Source of the DNA: Blakeslea trispora | Taxonomy: Eukaryota > Mucoromycota > Mucoromycetes > Mucorales > Choanephoraceae | Assembly (NCBI GenBank): GCA_025331445.1 | Contig: JAIWNE010000064.1 | Coordinates: forward strand, 62,001 to 126,000 | DNA: 64,000 nt | Direction: 5' to 3' | Shown here: in pieces, positions 54,504 to 64,000 of the stretch | Numbering within the stretch: the first letter of the stretch is position 1 | How the letters are laid out: every line of letters starts with the position of its first letter | Notes under the pieces: generated by a model | What the model was told of the DNA's origin: nothing | What the model saw: the letters and a program-made list of their open reading frames with translations, nothing else | The model's database searches: none | Position numbers and translations under genes: made by a program

Positions 54504-57454
54504 CTAGAAAAGATCAGCAAAAGGATCTTTGGCTTGTGGTTGTTGTGGTTGTGGTTGTGGTTGTGGTTGTGGTTGTGGCTGTGGTTGTTGTGTTGGTGTA
54601 ACAGATAGATCACCAAACAAGTCGTTGGTAAATTGGTTTGATTGAACAGATGATTGTTGTAGTTGAGGTGATGTGAAGCTCTGAGCTCCAGAAGAAGAAT
54701 TTAAGTTGAGTAAGTTCATGACATCATTAATGTTGTTGTTACTTGTGTTTGTTGGTCTAGTAGATGGATTGGCTTGTGCTTCTGAGCCAATGGAAAGCAA
54801 ATCGCTAAAGGAACCGCTTCCGGCGTTTTCATTTAGAATAGGAGATCCAGATGTTTCTGCTGCAGGCTCATCCCAATCCAAGTCAAGCAAGTTACCGATA
54901 TCATTACTTTTGATAGCAGCTTGTATTTGAGGTGGGGGAGCATTGACATCTTCATCTTCATGATGACTATCACAGAAGAAAAAAACGTTAGTTATGCCAA
55001 AGGATAACTTTTTCTTAGACTTACTCTGGCATTGTCTTGTTGACGCTATCAGCACCAAATTTCTTGCCAGCAATGAATGTCTCTGCAGGTTTATGATAGA
55101 CGGAGGCTAGTGTACCAATGTCATATAATAGAGTTTCAAGCAAGCCAGCTGAAAGTCCTTCGCTTTCACCAGCAATAGGAGGTTTTTCGGAAAGAACGAC
55201 AGCCTAAATACAAAGATTGAATTTGAATTGTTTTCCTCTTCTTTATTTTCCTTACCTTTGCTGCTTGAGGATCAGTAGAAAGCAAACGCCAATAGACATA
55301 GGCTCTATCACGAATATCTGCATTGTCACATTCTGTTGTTGCTGTCTGAAGAATGCGTTGTACAAGATCCTGGTTTTCATTAGGCTTCTTCAAGAACAAT
55401 TTGACTGTTGCAGTAAGTAATTGAAGTTGAACCTGAATAGATAGACAAAACAATTAGCTAAAAAAAAATCCATTTGATTGAGGAAGCGTACCTGAGCATT
55501 CTCTTCCTTGAAATTATCCAGAAAGATGTTGATCAGATCATCCGCATTATCAATTCGCTCAGCATATTCACCAATAATCCAAATCAAGGAGCCCTTAGCT
55601 TCAGGCTCATCTAAAGCTTCCAAATTTTCACAAAGAGTGGGAATGATACCTTCATACTTGCGAGGGTATTTACGGAATATGTCCTTTTAATTTCAACATG
55701 AGTTAGTAAAACCAATCTTTACTTCATCCTCTTTTTTTAATAGAAATGTTACCTTAATGACAACAATAGCCTCTTGAACAACGTAGCTAACACCCGTATT
55801 AATCAAGTCTAACAAGACATTTATACAGCGTTCTGCGGCTTCATCAATCTTGATAGCACAACGACCAATGGCATGAACAGATTTACGCACAAAATCCACA
55901 TCCACTTCATTAGCATATCTTTATGTTTTTTTTTTTGAAAAAAATAAAATAAAAAAATTATCAGTATTCTATAACACAATCACAATTATCAACTTACTCT
56001 CTCAATTCACTTAGCAGCTGATCCACATTACGATCATTACATAACTTGATCATAATCTCTAATTTCTCCAATTTGACGTAAGGGGGATCGTTGTATTTGC
56101 AAAAGAAAACGCGAATCTCATTGCTCAAAACCTCAGGACGCTTTTGAAGAATCAAACTGATGTTACGTAATGCAATGTATTGTACTTCAGGAGGACTTGA
56201 TAAAAGTGTAACTATGGACAGACAGAAACATGAGCATACAGTTACATACACACATATGCGATTTCAAGATATTACCCAAAGGAGGTGCCATTTTTCTGCA
56301 CATTGATTTAATAAGTGCTTCTTCCTTTACATAATTCATATTGATCATCAAAACCTTTTTGTTCAAATTCGATTGTTTTTTTTAGTTAAAGTTTTCGTAT
56401 ACTGGTATATATATATATATGTTACCTTGATGGCAGATAAAACAACTGCACCATTTGCATGCTGCAATCGGGGTATAACTCGGTCACAAATGCTTTCAGC
56501 TTCTTTACTATCAGAGACTTTGTACTCGGCAATAGCTGTCAAAATAGCGATTTGACCCCACCTATCTTACATGTTAAGTAAATTGCAAGCTATATATATA
56601 TATACATGATCTCTCTCTTACTCGGTACATTCGTTCAAGGCATGCAATAACTTGTTGGCAATATTGTTGTTGATCTCGAAGATATTATGCTGAGGACAAG
56701 TTTCGTTGATATCCGTCAATGCAATGACGGCGTTAGCAACAACCATAGGATTTACATCAGACACCATATCTTTGACAGTGTTCACAAAATCTTGCTCCAT
56801 AGCTAATTCCGAATTCAAATCGTATAATTTCGCAACACAAACAGCTGCTGTCTTTCTTACATATGGGTTCTCGTCCTGTAAGATAGACCATAAGTATAAC
56901 GTTGTCTGTTGCTACTTTTTCTTTTGCTTATTTACCTTGAGGCATTTGCGTAAAGGCTCAGTCAGATAATCAATAATCTTGTCCACTCGCAAACAACCCA
57001 TGGTTCGAATGGCCAAAGCTCTTATTAATGGATTTGGGTCGTCTGAATCTTTTACAAAAGTATTGACAGCTAAAATAACAAGCTCGGGCTGCGTCTTTGC
57101 ATAATTCATGAGATAGAGATAGACGAGTTTTTTCAGTTCCAGATCTTCAGTCTGCATATTCTTCAAAACATCTGGAAACAGGCCGCTGACATCTTTGCCT
57201 ACTGTCATGTTGGCAATGACCTTCTTGACAGCATCCTTACGATGGTGACGGTATTCGCTGTTCAGTTCAGCTTTGAGCTCGTAGTTCTCGCCTGAAAGAA
57301 AGTAAGGGGGGTTTTTTTTTTAAAAAAAAGGTTATTATATATTAAGCTCATCTCGACTCAGTTAAACTTTTGTTTTTCTTCTTCTTTTTGGGGATTATTT
57401 CATTTCACTACCTCTTTTATTGGTTGTAAAAAATCGGGGTCTTCCAAGCGACAT
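54504..57454 (-). CDS. AP-1/AP-2 complex beta-adaptin
   Basis: Eleven exons from ATG 57454 join in phase to 752 residues. Beta-adaptin is a large subunit of the clathrin adaptor at the Golgi/endosome (AP-1) or plasma membrane (AP-2). The N-terminal 560 residues are the helical trunk, with highly conserved stretches ([66 protein letters not shown]). The hinge contains a clathrin box (LLDLD in [11 protein letters not shown]) and a second similar site (MNLLNLN). A Pro-Gln repeat (54537-54586) and DPFADLF end the protein. There is no C-terminal ear domain, as in several fungal AP-1 beta subunits, so AP-1 is favoured but not proven. Confidence 0.95.
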
Positions 57455-57973
57455 AATCTTTAAAGTAAAAGGTGGATAGACTAAAGAGTTAAAACGAAAG
57501 GAAAGCACGCGAAAGGGAAACTGTGAAAGAAAAAAAAAAACTTCGATCGCAGTTTAAAACTGATTGGTTTCAGTGAAAGAGAGAGAGTGTGTGTGTACTT
57601 GACAGGCAGAAAAAAATTCAACAGAATAGACTTACTTTTTAGGGTCAATCAAAATGGAAAGCTCTGAAGCTCTGAAAGTCTAACAAAAGGTAAATAGACA
57701 AGCTTAAATGAGAATGTCTATCCTGAATATACTGAGAAAAAGAATTGCTTATAGTGAATCGTAATCATTCGTATTAAGAAAGAATGCATTGATGAAAATT
57801 TAAAGCACAGCTTTATTTTTATTTTTTATCTCAAGTGTCAACTTTTATACACAAACACCCATTTGAAGGCCTTCATATCTATAGGTGCATTTCGGATAGG
57901 CAAAATTAGTAAAATGAAAGAGAGAAAAGATTTTTTTAGCATTACAGAAAATACATCTTAGTGTTAGTCTATT
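57455..57973. other. Adaptin promoter and lipase 3' flank
   Basis: 520 bases with poly-A and GA/GT short repeats near 57580-57600. No coding seen. Confidence 0.5.
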
Positions 57974-59428
57974 TTACCTTAAATGATCAGCAATATTGTT
58001 TGCAATTGCTGCAACAGTGTTAGAGCACAGGTTAGATTCACTTTGTGTGTTACAAACGACTACAATAAAATGAAAGGAAATTGAATACGCAAAAAAAGAA
58101 AGGTGTTGTTTCTATGAATTATTACCAACTGCGCCGGTGGATCGTCTCCAAGCTTCTACGCCAGCATGAACGTATCCATTGACACGAGGAGGTGCTTGAG
58201 GAATAGGATCTAACCCATTGACAGAGCGCAAGACAGGTACATTGCTCTTTGCGACATAATCAACAAAGTTACTATCGCCAACACGAGGTCCGCCATAAGT
58301 ATAGATCTTTAGATTACTAGAAGTGATTCTACTTTCTTTTCCGAGAAGATCAATTCCAGCAAGTAAAGCTAAAGCACCACCAAGAGAATGGCTATAACGT
58401 TTTATAATATAATTAGAGACGATCAACAATCTGTGCTATTATGAAATGTATGGAGTTATTACCCAGTAACCACAACTTTATATTTAGGATTAGCGTCCAA
58501 CAATGACTTGATGACAGGAAGGTAAGTTCTAGAGGAATCCTTAACAGCGCTATAAAAGCCTTTTCGGAAAAGAGAGAGAGAAAGAAAGAAAGAAAGAAAA
58601 AGAAACGATGATATGAGGACTATGGCAGTTATGACTAGTCAACACAATTTACCTGAATGAGCTCTTGCTCCTTTAACATTATCAAAGCTTGTAAAGCGGT
58701 AATTGAAGTTCTAGAAATAAAAGGAAACATATGAGTACAGTGATCGACAATGAGAGTTTTGGCTGATGATCAAGATTTACCGTAACCCAATTCTGGCTTG
58801 AGACACTACCACGGAAGGATAAGTATATTGTCTGGTCAGCAGCACTCGTCATTACAAAGCCATTGGTATCTGTTAAGGGAGTTTTGAAGACCTTGACAAT
58901 CTTGCCATCAGAAACCGCCTGTCTACAAAGAGTGCATGACCAAGTAGGAATTCTTGCTATACAATAGGCTCCAGAAGCAATCATAGCATGTTTTTTTAAG
59001 ACTCTGAGTTGTTCCTGAGTAGCAGCAGAGACTGTAGAGTCTCTTCTTGGCAAAGAAGCATCAGGACTGGCGTATTGTTCAACCAGGTCCTCAAATTGAT
59101 CAAAGTCTTTAAATCCAGAAAGACTGCCATAAGAACTAAACCAACTCTTCAATTGAGCAGACATGTCAATATCAAGACCAGACTGTGACCCGTTGTTCTG
59201 TTGTATCAATGATTTGAGCTTGTTCATGGCATCTCTCTGAGTACTGTTGTGATTGTTCTGAGCTGCATCATCAAGTAATCTAACCAACGAGTTGAAAGAG
59301 CCAGCTCCTGAATCCAAGTTTTGACCAGCAAGGATATCAGATAAACTACTTGAGGGGAGCGTGTCAGAAGTAGATGCTGCATTGACCAATCCCATGATTG
59401 GAATGCTTAAAAGAAACAAGGTACGCAT
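57974..59428 (-). CDS. Secreted class 3 triacylglycerol lipase
   Basis: Exons 59428-58781, 58710-58653, 58559-58463, 58391-58126, 58059-57974; 384 residues from ATG 59428. That start puts the signal peptide (MRTLFLLSIPIMGLVNA) at the very N-terminus; ATG 59449 upstream is a less likely alternative. A long pro-region (to about 140) has a dibasic RR site before the mature part. Lipase_3 features: SFRGSVSSQNW (oxyanion strand), nucleophile elbow TGHSLGGA, GGPRVGDSNF, catalytic Asp in GLDPIPQAPP and His in NIADHL near the C-terminus. It hydrolyses fats outside the cell. It lacks the roughly ten residues that usually follow the His in Rhizopus-type lipases. Confidence 0.94.
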
Positions 59429-61378
59429 TTGAGTAAAAAGATGGACCATTTTTTTCTTGACAATAAAAGGAAAGGCAGGTAAATGAATTAATTTAGATGA
59501 AAGAAGACAAGTTGATAGTGAAAAAAAAAGAGATGAAATACAGTGTGGTGTTCTCTTTTCTTGGGCTTTTTATATTACTGTCAGTTTTTTTTTATTAAAG
59601 ACAGAAATCCTGTAGAGAATTCTGTGTAACGTGATCAAGGCAAAAAAAAGAGAGATGAATGTGATGCAATCCCTATTTCTTGCTTGTGGGAATAATGATA
59701 CCCAAAGAGTGTGTTTTTCGTTTAAGAATAAAGAAGTTGTGCTATGATAGTGGGTCTGTCCAATGTCTTTCTATTTTTCATTTTGTAAAGTAGTACTAAA
59801 AAGAAGGTTGACTTCCTTCATGAACTCAAAATATATTGCAACAAGATCGCAGCTTGTTACCAATTAAAAATTAAAGAAAGTGATACGAAAAAAGCTAAGC
59901 AGAAACAAAAAAGAAAAAAGGAGAAGACCATCGGGGTTCTTTTTTTTTTAAGAAAACAAAACAACTGTATCATAAAGGCATAGGTTGTAATTGGGGTTTG
60001 GCAGTACATTTTACAAGCGTAATTATTTGAGATTCAGATTTTGTTTATACAGGATGACTAGAACCATTCTTTTGAGTTAGATCAGTCTGAATTGCTTTGT
60101 AAAACATCTTTCTTCTCTGGAAACTAATTATTTTTCAAGAAACAATCCAGAGTCTTTGAGAAATAATTTCATAATAGTTGATTCGGTAGTAGGACAGCAA
60201 AACTGTCAACGAAAAAACCATGAGTAACTCATTCGTAAGGGGGGGGGAGTACAATGAATGTGTGCTCAAATTCAAATTCTCCTTAAATCATGATATGCGT
60301 ACAAGATCAGTGTTTGTTACAGAAAGTTATAGATTAACTGAGCCATCCAAGGAAAAGGGCGTTTTCACTATAAGTGAAATCAAGCACAAGAAGGATTCAA
60401 CAGCATGATGGAATTATTGATTAAAAAAGAAACAAACCTATATAACAAAACTCTTTCTACTTATTTTTACTTTGGGATCATACCTTCGATTGCTACATCC
60501 ATAACGGTTTAGCCTTGATCAATTCTATACATAAAAATATCGTGTAACTATTATTCAATTGAACAATAAAGTATGGTGGTCTTGAAGGTACTCATGTACG
60601 CTTTGTTAGCTCTAGGGCTTGTTGATTGCACAAACAACTTTAGTGATCTTGTCTTAACTCAGCATGGTTACATTTCAATAACAGCAGTTGTGGCGGCCAA
60701 AATGCATCTCTATCCTAAACAAGTATTCATCTGGCTTGTGCGCTAGATTTAAATTCTAATTCACAACAGCGCCTGATCAGTACCTGAAGCCCTGAGATCT
60801 AATCTATGTTTCAACCAAGTTATTCTTGTGCTGAATTTTCGATGTACTGTGCTTTTACAGCTGGTTTTCTTTAAGAGAAAGAAAAGGGTAGGGTGAAGTG
60901 AAGAGAGTCCGATTATCTTGAGCAAGAATTCCTTGTTTTAGTATAGAATGGGCAAGATGAGTCTATGTATTATTGTGCAATCATTCAATAGGCTTTTCAG
61001 AAGAACAAGATGAGTTTGTTTGTTACTATAAGCCTGCACCTTTGTGCGCACACCAATTTGAATGAGGTTGCTTAATCGTGCTACAAGGTTCAAACATGAT
61101 ACAACTTGTATTCTGATTGAGAGAGGAATCAGAACTTGCTATATACCAAAACTGACTGAAGACAGAATATCAAATTCCCTTCAAACATCTTCTTGTACTT
61201 TATGGTTTGTTTAGTTTTGACATCGGTAGCATAAAATGAAAGTCTGATCTGGCTTTTAACAGAGTTAAGCATTTTCTTTAAAAAATGTCGGGGCTAGAAA
61301 AGTACATTTCATTTTTTTTAGACAAACTTTATTAACTTTTCTTCTTCTTTTTTTTTTTATAATTTTTTATGGCTAGTC
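59429..61378. other. Divergent intergenic stretch (1.95 kb)
   Basis: Lies between the lipase (-) and DAD4 (+) starts, so it holds both promoters. A 62-codon frame at 60220-60408 has no family features. Poly-G at 60240-60247. No RNA gene recognised. Confidence 0.5.
59566..59577 (-). promoter_or_regulatory. TATA-like box of the lipase gene
   Basis: TAATATAAAAAG on the minus strand, about 138 bases before the chosen ATG. Confidence 0.5.
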
Positions 61379-61727
61379 ATGGAAACACCTCATGAGCAAC
61401 AGCAAGCAGAGTTATTGAAGCGAATTATAACCAACATAGTAAAATCCCAAATAGAAAAACGGCAGCTATTTATTTGACTTAGATTCTTAAAACTCTTATA
61501 CGTTATTTAGAGTGAATTTAATCATTCACTTCAAAAGTTGAATCAGAAGCTTGAAGTAAGAGAAACAGAAAAATAGAGAGAACATATCAATTGCTTATTC
61601 TTATTAGTCTGTCCGTGAGACTGATCGAAAGGTGGATGAAATTTCTCAAAAATGGACTCATTATCATAGCGCTTCTCGGCTCTATATAGATAATACAAAG
61701 CAAGATAATCACCTTAATTCTAAATAG
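61379..61727 (+). CDS. DAD4: DASH/Dam1 complex subunit DAD4
   Basis: Three exons, 61379-61438, 61511-61555, 61608-61727, give 74 residues, close to the 72 of yeast Dad4. The start METPHEQQQAELLKRIITNI matches the conserved Dad4 opening. SEFNHSLQKLNQKLE and VDEISQKWTHYHSASRLYI then cover the two short helices. DAD4 is part of the ring-forming DASH complex that couples kinetochores to microtubules in mitosis. The next gene starts 92 bases after the stop on the same strand. Exon 1 could read a few residues further into intron 1, but only the chosen splice gives family length. Confidence 0.85.
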
Positions 61728-61819
61728 CGTCACGTATTATCATCCAGAAAAACATAAAAAAATAAAGACGCGACAATGAATTTTTTCGTCTTTTTTTTTT
61801 TTCAAAAAAAATTATTTAA

Positions 61820-62465
61820 ATGACAAGCAATCACATCACAATGGAAAATACAACACCAATGGATATTTCAACTGAGCTGGACGATCAAACTAAAACGCGA
61901 CAAGAATGGGTAAAGCAGATGCGACTCAAGTTTTGTATCCGTGAGGAATTTGCACAGACAAAAGACATGATTTTCGAGGATGGCACTTTGAATCAAGAGT
62001 AAAGAGCAGCCTCATACCACAAAAAAAGGCATCATGACTCATCAAAAAAGTATGATAGATACTTTAGACCACCTAAAGATGTTGTAGAGGAACAAGAGCG
62101 TAAATGGACAGAGACAGAGAGACGATTGCTGATTCAGGGCATAAAGGAGTATGGTATCGGTCATTTTGGTGAAATTTCAAAACAACTCTTACCGAAATGG
62201 GTAAATGTCTATCACCTTCTTTCTCTTTTGAATCTAATGTATGATGTAGTCTACAAATGATTTGCGTATCAAGTGTATTCGTCTCATAGGCCGTCAAAAC
62301 CTTCAACTTTACCGAGACTGGAAGGGAGATGAAGAAGATATTGCTCGAGAATACGAATTCAACAAGAAAATTGGTATAGAACATGGTGGCTGGAAACAGG
62401 GCGTATTGGTCTATGATGATGAAGGTCGAATTGAAAAAGCATTGTTGGAACATCATCAGAAATAA
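61820..62465 (+). CDS. SANT/Myb-like domain protein
   Basis: Exons 61820-61998, 62029-62200, 62250-62465 give 188 residues in phase. The first intron is only 30 bases long (GTAAAG...AAAAAG), yet it is needed to avoid a stop. N-terminal part: MTSNHITMENTTPMD and a helical segment. A SANT/Myb repeat follows (KWTETERRLLIQGIKEYGIG, FGEISKQLLPKW, then DLRIKCIRLIGRQNL) and a conserved-looking tail (GGWKQGVLVYDDEGRIEKAL). Myb-like domains bind DNA or histone tails; the specific family is not known to me. Confidence 0.8.
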
Positions 62466-62616
62466 AATTATGGTTAAAATAACAATAAAATAGCACAGAA
62501 AAATAAGCCACACCCTACATTACATTATTGATATGACATTCTATCTCTATTTTTACGCTTTCTTTTTTTTTCTCTCTTTCTCTCCTTGTTTTCAAGTGAG
62601 CTTATATACCTTAATT

Positions 62617-63126
62617 ATGTCCTCAGTCACCAACACAATACGCAAACGAAGCCTCTCAATAGAAAATGACGAAGAGCAGAGAAAAAAACGACCCCGAGAA
62701 AACGATCAACTGTTTGATGACCTAACACACATTCTAGAACAAATTCGATCAACACCTTCTACAGGCGAAATCTCGGCTGATTTGCTTAATTCCTTTCGTG
62801 TGTTGATGTTACAGATCGAGAGCATGTCGTTGGATCGGAGCAATACTGAGGCTAAAGATATGCGTGATCAAACAGATCGATACCTGGATGCTTGGTTTCA
62901 AGAACTGATAGTGGAGTGCTTTTCGGAGAATGAAGATGACTTGATCAGTCAAGAGGTCAATCTCACTTGCCATCAAACAAACGATGATGAGGATGATGAC
63001 ATTGCACTGGCACTTGCATTACAGGATGAAGAAGACTATTGTAAAGACATCTCATCAGAAGAAATCTGTAGCAAAGTGAGAGGCGGACATGATGAAAATG
63101 AAGATGTTGAAATTGAAATTGTATAA
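62617..63126 (+). CDS. Acidic 169-residue protein of unknown function
   Basis: ATG 62617 is preferred; the frame is open to 62533, but that part is a Phe-rich stretch typical of leader DNA. A basic cluster near residue 25 (EQRKKRPREN) could be a nuclear signal. A helical middle (DDLTHILEQIRSTPS, FRVLMLQIESMSL) follows. The acidic C-terminal third contains DDDIALALALQDEEDY, similar to a ubiquitin-interacting motif but without its Ser. No intron. I do not recognise the family. Confidence 0.65.
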   Translation: MSSVTNTIRKRSLSIENDEEQRKKRPRENDQLFDDLTHILEQIRSTPSTGEISADLLNSFRVLMLQIESMSLDRSNTEAKDMRDQTDRYLDAWFQELIVECFSENEDDLISQEVNLTCHQTNDDEDDDIALALALQDEEDYCKDISSEEICSKVRGGHDENEDVEIEIV

Positions 63127-63653
63127 AAAAATTAATATCATCATACCACCCACTTCATGCCTATGACTCTATTTACAGATATATATATGAGCGCGTACAT
63201 ATAAGCGTATCATATATACATTTCAATCTATATCTTGAACAATAAGTGAAGGAGAGTGAGGATTTGTTGCGTGTATAAGATATACACTTTGTTTGGGAAT
63301 GATTGGCACATTTTTTGAGAATCAAATCGTTCGAAATGGATATTAAAATAAAACAGGTCACGCATAAGAATAGTGGCAAAATACTGAGAGGGTATTGACA
63401 CTATGAGTCGCAAAAAACGTTAGTATTTTGAGTTTGAGTTGACTGAAATGAAAACTTAAAAATTTGTTTAAAAGTGCAGTGGATGAATAAATGTGGATGT
63501 AGATAGAAGGAGCGGGTTAATTAATATTTTAAATAAACATTTAAAAACTTACCCTAAAAGGTACACACACGCCATCAGCGGTAAGCCTAGCTCTGTTTCG
63601 TTTTAGGAAAAGTAGCGGCAAAAAAGAGTACAATGTAGAATTGATTGCTTTTG
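63127..63653. other. Convergent gap, no gene seen
   Basis: 3' flanks of the acidic-protein gene (+) and the TnpB-like gene (-). AT-rich with short TA repeats at 63177-63188. Confidence 0.5.
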
Positions 63654-64000
63654 TTAAAGATACGGGTTGAATACATCAAGAGTTCCTTTGCCGATCAGTC
63701 TAGATGCACCAGAGATACCAATGGCTAGGGCTGAAAGAGAGTCTCTTGGTTTGTGGGATTGTTTTGCTAAATTAAGAACACAAGCCTTGTTGCTGCATAT
63801 AGAGGTACCATTGATCGTTTTCAGACTTTCTCTTCCATCCTTCTCTACAATTCTCAATGGATGACTTATTTTTTCAAAGCAAAAAACACAGACTTGAGAC
63901 GTGTTATGTTCATTGGTTATACATACTGATGTATAAAGACTATGCTTCTTCGGCTTCCATGAACCACCTAGACGAACGTGTCCTCGAATGGACGAGCCAA
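63654..64000 (-). CDS. TnpB/Fanzor-like protein, C-terminal end (cut by window edge)
   Basis: An uninterrupted frame enters from position 64000 and stops at 63654 (about 115 codons). It reads VCITNEHNTSQVCVFCFEK, then SICSNKACVL, then KPRDSLSALAIGISGAS. This is the ending typical of TnpB and its eukaryotic relatives, Fanzor: an NTSQ-type block leading into a zinc ribbon (C-x2-C ... C-x4-C), then R-D-x-x-S/N-A-A/L where the Asp is the third RuvC residue. Family members are RNA-guided DNA nucleases carried by mobile elements. The other RuvC motifs lie outside the window. The assignment is by motif only; other transposon proteins with zinc ribbons are possible. Confidence 0.6.
   Translation of the reverse strand, partial: GSSIRGHVRLGGSWKPKKHSLYTSVCITNEHNTSQVCVFCFEKISHPLRIVEKDGRESLKTINGTSICSNKACVLNLAKQSHKPRDSLSALAIGISGASRLIGKGTLDVFNPYL

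Noticed and set aside
60220..60408. 62-codon + strand frame in the lipase/DAD4 intergenic region
   Set aside because: Contains a Gly run from poly-G and has no motif; likely chance.

Overview
The window looks like nuclear DNA of a Mucoromycotina fungus (Mucorales type). It is AT-rich, its genes have many short GT-AG introns with CTAAC-like branch points, and DIRS-type retrotransposons are abundant. It also carries a DASH-complex DAD4 gene and a Rhizopus/Rhizomucor-type secreted lipase. I saw no rRNA, tRNA, CRISPR array or prokaryotic operon. The species cannot be named from sequence alone.

Left edge and transposon-rich part (1-45.6 kb). A Ctr copper-transporter gene is cut by the left edge. 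Next come a decayed MULE (FAR1-like transposase plus an OTU protease-like domain, 1.8-5.3 kb) and a decayed DIRS copy (5.9-7.6 kb). A nine-exon gene of unknown function follows, with a PD-(D/E)XK-like motif. It occurs as copy A (8.97-10.89 kb), as an inverted truncated copy B (31.4-33.5 kb) and as a nearly identical intact copy C (39.6-41.5 kb). Copies A and B bracket a nest of elements lying almost end to end: a complete DIRS with inverted ends and an internal complementary region (15.3-19.6 kb), an intact Tc1/mariner with 176-bp inverted ends (19.66-21.50 kb), a Helitron with one frameshift (21.5-26.65 kb), a second DIRS family (26.65-30.60 kb) and an orphan DIRS end (30.68-30.96 kb). To the right, a damaged DIRS copy sits inside a Tc1-like inverted-repeat element, which is itself cut by a small foldback element. 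Two more palindromic elements, a secreted Cys-rich protein gene and a degenerate Tc1/mariner complete this half.

Gene-rich part (45.8-64 kb). In order: U2AF small subunit (+); a fusion of an RGS domain to an FAD/NAD(P) oxidoreductase (-); a secreted polysaccharide (chitin) deacetylase with an 8-nt microexon (-); an AP-1/AP-2 beta-adaptin (-); a secreted class 3 lipase (-); DAD4 (+); a SANT/Myb-like protein (+); an acidic 169-residue protein of unknown function (+); and, cut by the right edge, the C-terminal zinc ribbon and RuvC-III-like end of a TnpB/Fanzor-like protein (-). These are ordinary dispersed housekeeping and secretory genes, not an operon. I rebuilt exon joins by hand; where a reading frame is reported as intact, exon lengths sum to a multiple of three.

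The most interesting items are the RGS-oxidoreductase fusion, the PD-(D/E)XK-like gene in three rearranged copies around the transposon nest, the TnpB/Fanzor-like C-terminus, the MULE-OTU combination, and a DIRS family whose recombinase lacks the usual HxxR histidine.
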